The position numbers and the translations under genes are program-made. The notes below the pieces were generated by a model. The model was not told where the DNA came from and searched no databases. It saw only the letters and a program-made list of their open reading frames with translations. Shown piece after piece: positions 1 to 10,281 of a DNA stretch of 64,000 nucleotides; position 1 is the stretch's first letter; each line of letters starts with the position of its first letter. The DNA is from Clostridiales bacterium (GTDB lineage: Bacteria > Bacillota > Clostridia > Oscillospirales > Oscillospiraceae), in the NCBI GenBank assembly GCA_020860385.1, contig JAJBUK010000039.1, positions 1 through 64,000 on the forward strand. Direction: 5' to 3'.

Positions 1-55
1 GAGCAACTGACTCTTAATCAGTGGGCCCTGGGTTCGAGTCCCCGATGGCGCACCA
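1..55 (+). tRNA. tRNA-Lys (CTT), 5' truncated by window edge
   Basis: Anticodon arm ACTGA-CTCTTAA-TCAGT, T-arm gggttcgagtccc, 3' CCA. Confidence 0.88.
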
Positions 56-146
56 TCCCCAGGATGGGCGCTTTGCGTCCATCCTGGGGCACCCTTGCAG
101 GAGTTCATTTGCGCGATGGACTTCCGGCGCAAATAGTTCCCGGCGT

Positions 147-221
147 GGCCCGTTGGTCAAGTGGTTAAGACAGAGGCCTCTCACGCCTTTAACATCGGTT
201 CGAATCCGGTACGGGTCACCA
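147..221 (+). tRNA. tRNA-Glu (CTC)
   Basis: Acceptor ggcccgt/acgggtc, anticodon loop CTCTCAC, T-loop ggttcgaatcc, encoded CCA. Confidence 0.88.
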
Positions 222-239
222 AATTTTTTAGCAAAACCG

Positions 240-268
240 TTGACATTTTACGGAGTTCAGTATATAAT
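240..268 (+). promoter_or_regulatory. Consensus promoter upstream of 5S rRNA (TTGACA-N17-TATAAT)
   Basis: TTGACA at 240-245 and TATAAT at 263-268 with 17-bp spacing. Confidence 0.8.
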
Positions 269-346
269 AATAGGCGGTTTGAGAGAGCGGCATTGAGAAG
301 AAGAATTTCTTCTTCTGACTGCTTTTCTCCCAGAGAAAAGTGAACA

Positions 347-461
<115 letters not shown>

Positions 462-465
462 ACAG

Positions 466-500
466 AAAAGGCTGACATTGTGAAGATGTCAGCCTTTTTT
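466..500 (+). terminator. Rho-independent terminator after 5S rRNA
   Basis: aaaaggctgacat...atgtcagccttttttatt. Confidence 0.85.
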
Positions 501-654
501 ATTTGCATCCCCGACTGGCGCCGGTTATTTTACAGTTTTGACGGATATAGGGGTGGAAATTTGAAAAAAAGAGGGCTATAATGGGGATACCAATGGAACA
601 GGCAGCGGCGGCCAGGCAAGGCGGCGCGCTGCTTCCGCGGAAAGTGTGAATAAT

Positions 655-1845
655 ATGAATTTTATCTTTATCTCCCCCCAATTTCCCGATTGTTATCGCC
701 ATTTTTGCCAGCGGCTGAAGGAGAACGGCGTCACGGTGCTGGGCATTGGCGACTGCGCCTATGACCTGCTGCACCCGGAGCTAAAGGAAGCCCTGACCGA
801 ATATTACCGGGTGAACGACATGGAGAACTACGATGAAATGCTCCGTGCCGTGGCCTATTTCACCTTCCACTACGGGAAAATCGACTACCTGGAGTCCAAC
901 AACGAGTATTGGATGGAGCAGGACGCCCGGCTCCGGCAGGACTTCCACATCACCACCGGCCTGCAGCCGGAGGATATGCGGAAGTTCAAGCACAAGTCCG
1001 CCATGAAGGCCTATTACGCCAAGGCGAGCATCCCCACCGCCCGGTACCATCTGCTGGATAACTGTGAAGGGGCGCTGAAATTTGCCCATCTGGTGGGCTA
1101 CCCCATCGTGGCCAAGCCGGACAACGGCGTGGGCGCAGCGGGGAATATGGTGCTCCGCTCCGATGAGGACGTGTACCGCCTGTGCGGGATGGAGTTGGAC
1201 AGCCAGTATATTTTGGAGGAGTTCGTCAGCGGCGATGTCAGCGCCTTTGACGGCATCGTCAACAGCAAGGGCGAGATTTTGTTCTGCGCCAACCACGTCA
1301 CCACCATCTCCATCATGGATATGGTGCAGAAGCACGGCCCCATGTACTACTCCGTGATGCAGGATGTGCCCTGGGATATGCTGGAGGCGGGCAAGGCGGT
1401 GCTGAAAGCCTTCGGCCTGAAAAAGCGGAGCTTCCACCTGGAGTTCTTCCGGCTGACGGAGGCCAAGGAGGGCCTGGGCAATGTGGGTGACATTGTGGGC
1501 CTGGAGGTCAATATGCGCCCGGCGGGAGGCTACACGCCGGACATGATCAACTATGCCTCCAGCGCGGACTATTACCAGCTTTGGGCGGACATGATTTGCT
1601 ATGACGAAGCCCACCACTTCTACGATGGCCAGCGGTACTTCTGCGCCTATATCGGCCGCTGGGATGAGCGGAATTACCGCCACACTATGGACGAAATACG
1701 CGCCCGCTACGGCTGGCGCATCAAAGACTGCGGCAGGCTGAAGGGCATCCTGGAGGGCACCATGGGGGATGATTTCCTGATCGGCGTGTCCTCCAGCGCC
1801 GAGGAGCGGGATGAGATGATTGCATACAGCCTGGAGGAGTGGTGA
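655..1845 (+). CDS. ATP-grasp domain protein (carbamoyl-phosphate synthase-like)
   Basis: ORF with ATP-grasp-like KPDNGVGAAGN and EEFVSGDVSAFDG. Confidence 0.75.
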   Translation: MNFIFISPQFPDCYRHFCQRLKENGVTVLGIGDCAYDLLHPELKEALTEYYRVNDMENYDEMLRAVAYFTFHYGKIDYLESNNEYWMEQDARLRQDFHITTGLQPEDMRKFKHKSAMKAYYAKASIPTARYHLLDNCEGALKFAHLVGYPIVAKPDNGVGAAGNMVLRSDEDVYRLCGMELDSQYILEEFVSGDVSAFDGIVNSKGEILFCANHVTTISIMDMVQKHGPMYYSVMQDVPWDMLEAGKAVLKAFGLKKRSFHLEFFRLTEAKEGLGNVGDIVGLEVNMRPAGGYTPDMINYASSADYYQLWADMICYDEAHHFYDGQRYFCAYIGRWDERNYRHTMDEIRARYGWRIKDCGRLKGILEGTMGDDFLIGVSSSAEERDEMIAYSLEEW

Positions 1846-1985
1846 ACCTCCAAAGGGGAGTTTCAGGGCCGTCCTGCGGTGAGACACAGGGCGGCCTTTC
1901 CATGCGGAAAAGCCCCTCCGCATTTACAAAGGGCGGCGAATGTGCTACAATGAAAACCATCAATGACAGGGAGGCGACATCCGCC

Positions 1986-3251
1986 ATGAACGAACGGCCA
2001 TTGGCAGATGAGATTAGACCCGCCAGTCTGGACGACGTGGTGGGCCAGCGGCACATCCTGGGGCCGAACGGCGTACTGCGCCGCATCATTCAGGGGGGCA
2101 ATATCCCCAACATGGTGTTTTACGGCCCCTCCGGCACCGGCAAGACCACGGTGGCCAACATCATTGCCAGCCGCACCAACAAGGCGCTGCACCGGCTGAA
2201 CGCCACCACCGCCTCCATCTCCGACATTAAGGACATTATCGCTGATGTGGACACCCTGTTGGCCCCAAACGGCGTGCTGCTCTACCTGGACGAGATTCAG
2301 TACTTCAATAAAAAGCAGCAGCAGAGCCTGCTGGAGTTTATGGAGAACGGCAAAATCACCGTCATTGCATCTACCACGGAGAACCCGTATTTTTATGTTT
2401 ACAACGCCGTCCTGAGCCGTTCCACCGTTTTTGAGTTCAAACCGGTGACGGCGGAGGAGGTGCAGCCCGCGGTGCGGCGGGCGGTGGCGCTGCTGGCGGA
2501 GCGGCGGGGGATGGAAATCAACTGCCCCCCGGAGGTCGGCGCCCATATTGCCTCGGCCTGCGGCGGAGACGTGCGCAAGGCGGTGAATGCGGTGGAGCTG
2601 CTGGTGAACGCCGCGCCGTCCACAGGCGGAACCATCACGCTGACCCTGGAGGACGCCGAAGTGCTGGCCCAGCACTCCGCCATGCGCTATGACCGGGCGG
2701 GGGACGACCACTTCGACACCGCCTCCGCACTGATGAAGTCCATACGGGGCTCCGACCCGGACGCCGCCCTCCACTATCTGGCCCGGCTGCTGGAGGCGGG
2801 GGACATGGTGACCGCCATCCGGCGCATCCTCTGCTCCGCCAGCGAGGATGTGGGGATGGCCTACCCCCAGGCGGCGGCCATCGTCAATGCCTGCGTGGAG
2901 AACGCCAATATGCTGGGGCTGCCGGAGGCCCGGCTGCCCCTGGCCCAGGCCGTGGTGCTGCTGGCCACGGCCCCCAAGTCCAACAGCGTCTATAAGGGCA
3001 TTTCCGCCGCCATGTCCGACGTGGCGGCGGGCAGGACGGGGGACTATCCCAGGCATCTGCAAAACGTCCACGCCGACAGCACCGGCATGGAGCGGGAGCA
3101 GGGCTATCTCTATCCCCACGACTACCCCAATCATTGGGTGGAGCAGCAGTATCTCCCGGACGCCCTCCAAGGGCGGAAGTACTACGAGTATGGGGAGAAC
3201 AAGACCGAGCAGGCCGCCAAAGCCTACTGGGCGAAAATCAAGAAGGAGTAG
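1986..3251 (+). CDS. rarA: Replication-associated recombination protein A (AAA+ ATPase)
   Basis: RPASLDDVVGQRHILG, GPSGTGKTTVANIIA, YLDEIQYFNKKQQQSLL; ORF opens at 1839 but ATG 1986 fits the family N-terminus. Confidence 0.9.
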   Translation: MNERPLADEIRPASLDDVVGQRHILGPNGVLRRIIQGGNIPNMVFYGPSGTGKTTVANIIASRTNKALHRLNATTASISDIKDIIADVDTLLAPNGVLLYLDEIQYFNKKQQQSLLEFMENGKITVIASTTENPYFYVYNAVLSRSTVFEFKPVTAEEVQPAVRRAVALLAERRGMEINCPPEVGAHIASACGGDVRKAVNAVELLVNAAPSTGGTITLTLEDAEVLAQHSAMRYDRAGDDHFDTASALMKSIRGSDPDAALHYLARLLEAGDMVTAIRRILCSASEDVGMAYPQAAAIVNACVENANMLGLPEARLPLAQAVVLLATAPKSNSVYKGISAAMSDVAAGRTGDYPRHLQNVHADSTGMEREQGYLYPHDYPNHWVEQQYLPDALQGRKYYEYGENKTEQAAKAYWAKIKKE

Positions 3252-4137
3252 CACCGTGGTAGTCCCACCCCGCCACATTGCCCTCGGTGACGAAGTAGGT
3301 CGGCGGGGTGCATTGAGCGGGGTGGTTCAGCCGGTCGATCAGCAGCAGCTTGATTTTCTGACGCTCCGGCAGAATGGCCTTGATGTAGACGCTGACCTGG
3401 TCGCCCACCTCGTATCCCGGCAGATACTCTGCCAGGCCGGGGAGGTTGGGGGCCAGCTCCACGAAGATGCCGTAATCCAGCACGCCCCGGACAATGCCGG
3501 TGACGGTTTCGCCGGGGGCGAACCGGGCCGCGTTCTCCGCCCAGGTGCCTAGCAGCTCCTTGTGGGACAGCAGCAGGCGGCGCTGCTCCGGGACGGCCTG
3601 CTGCAACACCGCGAAAATCTCCTGCCCGGTGTAGAACCGGTCAGAAGGATGGCGGATGCGGGCCACGGAGATGGCCCCCAGCGGTATCATGGAGGGGATT
3701 CCCCGCCCAATATCCACAAACGCGCCGAAGGGCTCCAGCCGGGTGACGGTGGCGGGCAGGACTGTCCCCGTCGGCAGATTCAGCAGCACCTCCAGGGCCT
3801 GCTCCTGGGCCAGGCGGCGGGACAGCTGGGCCACGATGCGCCCGTCCTCCCCCACCAGGCCGGTGACGAGGAAGGCTACCGGCTTCCCTACCCTGGTCAG
3901 CAGGGCGATTTCCCTGGTGGTGCCGTCCTCCAGGCCCACGGCACATTCCCCGTGGGGAATGACGGCGTCCACCTCCCCCAGCCTGAGGCGGAGGTTGTGG
4001 CCCCGGTCGCAGCGCAGGGCGACGCTCTCCAGCACGATTTGCCGCTCCATGGCGGTGTGCAGCCCCTCCAATGAGGACAGCAGAGCTTGATTTTCCGCCG
4101 TGGTGAGCAGGCGGCTTTCCGGCAAAATTTGATTCAT
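3238..4137 (-). CDS. S1 RNA-binding domain protein
   Basis: LPATVTRLEPFGAFVDIGRGIPSMIPL S1 motif, second S1-like GIVRGVLDYGIFVEL. Confidence 0.8.
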   Translation of the reverse strand: MNQILPESRLLTTAENQALLSSLEGLHTAMERQIVLESVALRCDRGHNLRLRLGEVDAVIPHGECAVGLEDGTTREIALLTRVGKPVAFLVTGLVGEDGRIVAQLSRRLAQEQALEVLLNLPTGTVLPATVTRLEPFGAFVDIGRGIPSMIPLGAISVARIRHPSDRFYTGQEIFAVLQQAVPEQRRLLLSHKELLGTWAENAARFAPGETVTGIVRGVLDYGIFVELAPNLPGLAEYLPGYEVGDQVSVYIKAILPERQKIKLLLIDRLNHPAQCTPPTYFVTEGNVAGWDYHGATPS

Positions 4138-4276
4138 AGCGTTTTCCTCCTGATTCTGTGCTTATGGGAAGCATATGCAGGAACAGGGGAAAGTTTGATG
4201 GAGGAAAACCACTTGACAAGCTGCTTATAACATGGTAGTGTATTAGCGTGCTAAAGTAAAGAAAGGGGAGACCAGT

Positions 4277-4483
4277 ATGGACATCCAGGTTGGAGACACT
4301 CTGCAAATGAAAAAGCCCCACCCCTGCGGCTGCAAGGAGTGGGAGGTGCTGCGCATCGGCATGGATTTCCGGATGCGGTGCAAGGGCTGCGGTCGGGAGG
4401 TCATGTTGCCCCGGGCCAAGGCGGAGAAGAATGTGAAGAAAATTCTCCCCGGCCCTGACCGCCAGGCCGAGGCGTCTGATTGA
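4277..4483 (+). CDS. DUF951 domain protein
   Basis: LQMKKPHPCGCKEWEVLRIGMDFRMRCKGCGREVMLPR. Confidence 0.85.
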   Translation: MDIQVGDTLQMKKPHPCGCKEWEVLRIGMDFRMRCKGCGREVMLPRAKAEKNVKKILPGPDRQAEASD

Positions 4484-4505
4484 GAAGCAAAGGAGCGAAT
4501 CCGCC

Positions 4506-5567
4506 ATGAAAGAATATTGGTCCAGCCGCATCCGGCAGCTGACCCCCTACACGCCAGGGGAGCAGCCGAAGGTGCAGAACCTCATCAAGCTCAACACCAA
4601 CGAAAACCCCTATCCCCCCTCCCCGAAGGTGACGGAGGCCATCACAGCGGAGCTGGGCCAGTCCCTGCGGCGTTACCCGGATCCGGAGGGCAGCGCCCTC
4701 CGGGCGGCCTTGGCGCGGCGCTACGGCGTGAGAGAGGGACAGGTGTTCCTGGGCAACGGCTCAGACGAGGTGCTGGCCTTTGCCTTTCAGGCGTTTTTCG
4801 GCCCCGGGGACACCATTCTGTTCCCCGACATCACCTACAGCTTCTACCCGGTGTATGCGGCGCTGTTCGGCATCCAGTGCCGCACGGTGCCCCTGAACGA
4901 AGATTTCACCGTCCCCGTGGAGCAGCTTCTGGGGCAGCACTGCGGCATCGTGCTGGCCAACCCCAACGCCCCCACCGGCATCGAGCTGCCCCAGGGGGAG
5001 CTGGTGCGTATCCTGGAGGCCAACCCGGACGTGGTGGTCATCGTGGACGAGGCGTATGTGGACTTCGGCGGGACCTCCGCCCTGCCCCTGATCGACCGGT
5101 ATCCCAACCTGCTGGTGGTGCAGACCATGTCCAAATCCCGCTCCCTGGCGGGGCTTCGGGTGGGCTTCGCCTTTGGCAATGAGAACCTGATTCAGGCGGT
5201 CAACTGCGTGAAGAACTCCATGAACTCCTACACCCTGGACCGGCTGGCCATCGTGGGGGCTGCCGCCGCCGTGGAGGATGAGGCGTACTTCGCAGACCGC
5301 TGCGTCGCCGTGGTGAACACCCGGGCCTGGGTGACGGAGCGGCTGGAGGGGCTGGGTTTCACGGTGCTGCCCAGCAAGACAAATTTCCTCTTTGCGTCCC
5401 ATAAGGCAGTGCCCGCCAGGGCGCTGTTCGCCGGGCTGCGGGAGGCGGGGATTTTGGTGCGCTACTTTGACGCGCCCCGGACAGACCAATTCCTGCGCAT
5501 CACCGTCGGCACCGATGAGGAGATGGCCGCCCTGTGCCGGGAGTTGGAGCGGCTGGTGCAAAGCTGA
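4506..5567 (+). CDS. hisC: Histidinol-phosphate aminotransferase
   Basis: LNTNENPYPPSPKV, YPDPEG, LGNGSDEVL, TMSKSRSLAGLRVGF. Confidence 0.9.
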   Translation: MKEYWSSRIRQLTPYTPGEQPKVQNLIKLNTNENPYPPSPKVTEAITAELGQSLRRYPDPEGSALRAALARRYGVREGQVFLGNGSDEVLAFAFQAFFGPGDTILFPDITYSFYPVYAALFGIQCRTVPLNEDFTVPVEQLLGQHCGIVLANPNAPTGIELPQGELVRILEANPDVVVIVDEAYVDFGGTSALPLIDRYPNLLVVQTMSKSRSLAGLRVGFAFGNENLIQAVNCVKNSMNSYTLDRLAIVGAAAAVEDEAYFADRCVAVVNTRAWVTERLEGLGFTVLPSKTNFLFASHKAVPARALFAGLREAGILVRYFDAPRTDQFLRITVGTDEEMAALCRELERLVQS

Positions 5568-5767
5568 ATAGGAATTAGAAAGAAACGCGATGCCCTGCGG
5601 TTTTACCGGTGGGCAGCGTTTTTTTGCCTTTTGAACCTAGCATGGGGCCGCGCGGAGGCAAATTTCCTAAAATGGAAAGGAATCCGTTGCAATTTCGGCG
5701 CAGCGATGGTAAAATATAGTGTCAAACTATGTGCATCTGTAAAAACGGAATGGCGAGAGGTGTCCTT

Positions 5768-8700
5768 TTGTATCTAAAAGCCTTGGAAATTCAGGGGTTC
5801 AAATCCTTCCCTGATAAAACCGTCCTGACCTTCGGGGAGCCGGTCACCGGTATCGTCGGGCCGAACGGCAGCGGAAAATCGAATATTTCGGACGCAATAC
5901 GCTGGGTCATGGGGGAGCAGTCCACCAAAGCGCTGCGGGGCGGCAAGATGGAGGACGTGATTTTCGGCGGCACCGCCAAGCGCAAGCAGCTGGGCTATGC
6001 CGAGGTCAGCCTGATTCTGGACAATGAGGATCACCGCTTCCCCATGGAGGAGTCGGAGGTCATGATCACCCGCCGGTACTACCGCAGCGGGGACAGCGAG
6101 TATTACATCAACCGCCACAGCTGCCGCCTGAAGGACATCAACGAGCTGCTGATGGACACCGGCCTGGGCCGGGAGGGTTACTCTATCATCGGCCAGGGTA
6201 AAATTGATGAGATACTGTCCACCAAGGGCACCGAGCGGCGCAGCGTCTTCGAGGAGGCGGCGGGCATCTCCCGGTTCCGCCACCGGAAGGAGGAGGCCGA
6301 ACACAGGCTGGAAAAGACGGCGGACAACCTGCTCCGGGTGGGGGATAAAATCTCCGAATTGGAACTCCAGCTGGAGCCCCTCCGGGGTCAGGCGGAAAAG
6401 GCGAAGGAGTTCCTGGCCTATCGGGACGAGTTGAAGGGATTGGAAATCTCCCTGTGGCTGGAGAACCTGGATGAATTGCGGACGAATCACCGGAAGCTGG
6501 CCACCGACTATGAGGCCGCCACCGCCCAGCGGGACAGCATCAAAACCGAGCAGGAGACCCTTTACGCCCGGGCGGAGGCCCTGGCCCAGCAGATGCGGGA
6601 CTGCGATGTGGAAACGGAGCAGCTCCGCGCCCGCCAGTCCGCCCTGGAAGGGGAGAGCAATGAGCGGGAGTCCTCCATCGCCGTGCTGAAAAGCCAGGTG
6701 CAGAGCAATACCGAGTCCGCCGACCGCTTACAGCGGGAACTTGACCAGCAGGAGGGGCGGGCGGACTCCATCGCCGCCCAAATCGCCCAGCGGCAGGAGC
6801 GGCTCCGGGCAATCGCTGACCAGCGCCAGGCGCTGGAGGACAAGCTGGCCGGGCACCGGCTGGAGGAGGCAGAGAACCGCAGGCAGGCGGGGACGCTGGC
6901 GGAGGAACTGGAGGCCCTCCGCAGTTCGGAGCGCATTCAGAGCGCCTCCCTGGCGGACGCCAAGGAACTGCTATCCGCCCTGGCGGCCTCCGGTCAGGAG
7001 ATGATCGACCGGGACACCGCCCTCCGGGCCTCCATCCAGGAGAATCAGGAGAAGTTAACCCAGGCCGAGGCGGAGGCCAAGGCCAAGCGGAAGGAATTGA
7101 ATGACACCAAGGAGCAGCGGGACAGCCTGGAAAACGTCATCGCGGGCCACCAGATGAAGGCGGCCAGCCGCAACAAAAAGCTGGAGGAGGCCCAGGGCAA
7201 GGTGAACCAGCTGACCCTGGACAGCAACAATCTGTCCGGCCGTATCCATATGCTCACCGAGATGGAGAAGCTGTATGAGGGCTACTCCAAGGCGGTGAAG
7301 GCGGTGATGCAGGCCGCCGAGCGGAAGCAGCTCCGGGGTATCCACGGCCCGGTGGCCAGCCTGATGAAGGTGCCGGAGCAGTACACCGTCGCCATCGAGA
7401 CGGCGCTGGGCGCGGCCCAGCAGAACCTGGTGGTAGACCGGGAGGAGGACGGCAAGGCCGCCATCAACTACCTGAAACGGCGGGACGCGGGCCGGGCCAC
7501 TTTCCTGCCCCTCTCCGCTGTCCGACCCAACTATTTGAAGGAACGGAACGTGGAGCAGTGCCGGGGCTTCGTGGGGGTGGCCAGTGCCCTGGTGACCTGT
7601 GAGCAGAAGTACGCCGACGTGGTGGGCAACCTGCTGGGCCGGGTGGTCATTGCGGAGGATATGGACGCGGCCATCGCCATGGCCCGGCAGTTTGGCCACC
7701 GGTTCCGCATCGTCACCCTGGACGGCCAAGTGCTGAATCCCGGCGGCTCCATGACCGGCGGCAGCACCAGCCGCAGCGCGGGCATCCTGTCCCGGGCCAG
7801 TGAGCTGGAGCGGCTGGAGAAGCAGTCCGCCCAGCTGAAAGAGGATATGGACGCGGCCCGCCGCGTCCTGGCGGACGCCAAGCGGGAGGCGGAGCAGGCC
7901 GCCTATGAGATGGAGGTGGCCCAGAACCAGAAGCGTGTGCTGGACGACACGGTGCTGCGGCTGGACGGCGAATACGGCCAGTACCGCATCCTGCTGGGGG
8001 CCCTTCGGGATAACCGGGACAACTGGCAGGACGAATTGGAAAGCCTCCGCCAGCGGGCGAAGAAGCTGGAGGAGGACACCGAGGAGGCCCGCCAGCGCAT
8101 TGAGACGCTGGAGGATTCCGCCGCCGCCCTGCGGACGGAGGCGGAGGGCAAGGCCGCCGGACAGGACGTGTTCCGGAAGCAGGCGGAGGCCATTGCCGCC
8201 GCCATCGCGGAGGTACATGTCGCCCAGGCGTCCCTGGACGCGGAGCAGTCCGCCACCCTGACCGCCCTGGACGAGTTAAAGGCCATGGAGCGGGACATCA
8301 CCGGCGACCGGGAGAACCGCCGCCGCCAAATCGAGGAGTACGGCCAGCGCAACGAGGAGCTGACCGACCGCATCCGGGCGCTGGAGGAGGCGCTGCAAAC
8401 CCTCCGCGCCAGCCGGGAGGCGCTGACAGACAGCCTGAAAAAGCTGTCCACCCGGCGGCTGGAATTGGAAGCCCAGCGCACCCAGGCCGACCGGGACGCC
8501 AGAGACAAGAATGAGACCCTGCTGAATATGGAGCGGGAGTGCTCTGCCCTGGAACGGAAGAAGGCTGCCGCCGCCATGGAGGAGAGCCAGCTTCTCAGCA
8601 AACTGTGGGACAGCTACGAGTTGACCTATGACAGCGCCCAGCCCCTGCGCCAGGAGTTGGAGAGCGTGACCAAGGCCGGGCGGCGCATCGCCGAACTGAA

Positions 8701-9337
8701 ACGGAGCATCAGCGCCCTGGGCAACGTAAACGTGGGGGCCATTGAGGAGTTCCGTCGCATCAGCGAACGGTACGACTACCTGACCGCCCAGCGGGACGAT
8801 GTGGAGAAGGCCAAGGCGGAGCTGGAGGAGATCATCGATGGCATCACTGAGGAGATGAAGAAGATTTTCGCGGAGCAGTTCGACCTGATTGCGGACGCCT
8901 TCTCCGTCACCTTCCAAGAGCTGTTCGGCGGCGGCAAGGCCGCCCTGGAGCTGGAGGACCCGGACGACATCCTGAACTGCAACATTGAAATCAAGGTGCA
9001 GCCTCCGGGCAAGGCGCTGAAGGTGCTGAGCCTGCTGTCCGGCGGGGAGAAGGCCTTTGTGGCCATCGCCCTGTACTTCGCCTTCCTGAAGGTGCGGCCT
9101 ACGCCCTTCGTGGTGATGGACGAAATCGAGGCGGCGCTGGACGACCCCAACGTCACCCGGTTTGCCCACTACGTCCGCTCCATGAGCGATAAGACCCAGT
9201 TTATCATCATCACCCACCGCCGGGGCACCATGGAGGAGGCGGACGTCCTCTACGGCGTCACCATGCAGGAGCGGGGCATCAGCCGGGTGCTGACTGTCAA
9301 CCTGAACGAGGTGGCGGAGGAGCTGAATATCCAATAA
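5768..9337 (+). CDS. smc: Chromosome segregation protein SMC
   Basis: LYLKALEIQGFKSFPDKT, GPNGSGKSNISDAIRWVMGEQS, coiled coils, hinge, LLSGGEKAFVAIALYFA; TTG start chosen. Confidence 0.95.
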   Translation: MYLKALEIQGFKSFPDKTVLTFGEPVTGIVGPNGSGKSNISDAIRWVMGEQSTKALRGGKMEDVIFGGTAKRKQLGYAEVSLILDNEDHRFPMEESEVMITRRYYRSGDSEYYINRHSCRLKDINELLMDTGLGREGYSIIGQGKIDEILSTKGTERRSVFEEAAGISRFRHRKEEAEHRLEKTADNLLRVGDKISELELQLEPLRGQAEKAKEFLAYRDELKGLEISLWLENLDELRTNHRKLATDYEAATAQRDSIKTEQETLYARAEALAQQMRDCDVETEQLRARQSALEGESNERESSIAVLKSQVQSNTESADRLQRELDQQEGRADSIAAQIAQRQERLRAIADQRQALEDKLAGHRLEEAENRRQAGTLAEELEALRSSERIQSASLADAKELLSALAASGQEMIDRDTALRASIQENQEKLTQAEAEAKAKRKELNDTKEQRDSLENVIAGHQMKAASRNKKLEEAQGKVNQLTLDSNNLSGRIHMLTEMEKLYEGYSKAVKAVMQAAERKQLRGIHGPVASLMKVPEQYTVAIETALGAAQQNLVVDREEDGKAAINYLKRRDAGRATFLPLSAVRPNYLKERNVEQCRGFVGVASALVTCEQKYADVVGNLLGRVVIAEDMDAAIAMARQFGHRFRIVTLDGQVLNPGGSMTGGSTSRSAGILSRASELERLEKQSAQLKEDMDAARRVLADAKREAEQAAYEMEVAQNQKRVLDDTVLRLDGEYGQYRILLGALRDNRDNWQDELESLRQRAKKLEEDTEEARQRIETLEDSAAALRTEAEGKAAGQDVFRKQAEAIAAAIAEVHVAQASLDAEQSATLTALDELKAMERDITGDRENRRRQIEEYGQRNEELTDRIRALEEALQTLRASREALTDSLKKLSTRRLELEAQRTQADRDARDKNETLLNMERECSALERKKAAAAMEESQLLSKLWDSYELTYDSAQPLRQELESVTKAGRRIAELKRSISALGNVNVGAIEEFRRISERYDYLTAQRDDVEKAKAELEEIIDGITEEMKKIFAEQFDLIADAFSVTFQELFGGGKAALELEDPDDILNCNIEIKVQPPGKALKVLSLLSGGEKAFVAIALYFAFLKVRPTPFVVMDEIEAALDDPNVTRFAHYVRSMSDKTQFIIITHRRGTMEEADVLYGVTMQERGISRVLTVNLNEVAEELNIQ

Positions 9338-9374
9338 GCCCAGGGGGCGTTCTGAATCGAAAGGGGAAAGAGCA

Positions 9375-10241
9375 ATGGGATTCTTTGACAAAATAAAAAA
9401 AATCGGCATTTTCAACGGCTTCTCCAAGCTGGACGATGAATTTTATGACAGCCTGGAGGAAAGCCTGATTTTGGCCGACATGGGGATGAACACCACCCTG
9501 AAAGCGGTGGACGAGCTGCGCACCCGGGCCAAGCGGGAGCATATCAAGGAGATTCCCGATGCCCAGAACTGTATGCGGGAGATTCTGGCGGAGATGCTGG
9601 AGGTGGCCGACCCGGCCCTGAACCTGAGCACGAAGCCCTCCTTCGTGCTGTTCATCGGGGTGAACGGGGTGGGCAAGACCACCACCATCGGCAAAATCGG
9701 GGCCAGCCTGAAAGCCGAGGGCAAGCAGGTGCTATTCTCCGCGGCGGACACCTTCCGGGCCGCCGCCTCCGAGCAGCTGACCATCTGGGCCCAGCGCTCC
9801 GGCATCGACATCGTGAAGCAGGGGGAGGGCAGCGACCCCGCCGCCGTGGTCTTTGACTCCATCTCGGCGGCCAAGGCCCGTGGGACGGACGTCGTATTAA
9901 TCGACACGGCGGGACGGCTCCACAACAAATCCAACCTGATGAACGAGCTGGCGAAGATGAGCCGCATCATCGACCGGGAGTGCCCGGACTGCGCCAAAGA
10001 GGTGCTGCTGGTGCTGGACGCCACCACTGGCCAGAACGGCCTGGTGCAGGCCAAGCAGTTCATGGAGACCTGCGGCATCACCGGCATTGTGCTGACCAAG
10101 CTGGACGGCACCGCCAAGGGCGGCATCGCTGTGGCGGTAGCCCAGGAGCTAAAGGTGCCGGTGAAGTACGCCGGCGTGGGCGAAGGGCTGGAGGATTTGA
10201 AGCCCTTCGATGCCCGGGAGTTTGCCAACGCGCTCATTTAA
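9375..10241 (+). CDS. ftsY: Signal recognition particle receptor FtsY
   Basis: GVNGVGKTTTIGKIG, DTFRAAASEQL, DTAGRLHNK, TKLDGTAKGG. Confidence 0.95.
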   Translation: MGFFDKIKKIGIFNGFSKLDDEFYDSLEESLILADMGMNTTLKAVDELRTRAKREHIKEIPDAQNCMREILAEMLEVADPALNLSTKPSFVLFIGVNGVGKTTTIGKIGASLKAEGKQVLFSAADTFRAAASEQLTIWAQRSGIDIVKQGEGSDPAAVVFDSISAAKARGTDVVLIDTAGRLHNKSNLMNELAKMSRIIDRECPDCAKEVLLVLDATTGQNGLVQAKQFMETCGITGIVLTKLDGTAKGGIAVAVAQELKVPVKYAGVGEGLEDLKPFDAREFANALI

Positions 10242-10281
10242 CACAATTATCCCTCAAAAGCAACAGAAAGGATGCTGACCT

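Noticed and set aside
781-1923. Long antisense ORFs opposite housekeeping genes (e.g. 781..1923, 1863..3278, 13020..16184, 27280..29685)
   Set aside because: His/Gly/Leu/Val-rich shadow frames of GC-rich codons on the opposite strand of clearly assigned genes.
3238-3251. 14-bp convergent overlap of rarA and the S1-domain gene
   Set aside because: Short tail-to-tail overlaps are common in compact bacterial genomes; not informative alone.
4241-4256. TTAGC-gt-GCTAA palindrome upstream of the DUF951 gene considered as a CIRCE-type element
   Set aside because: Lacks the full TTAGCACTC-N9-GAGTGCTAA sequence; too short to assign.
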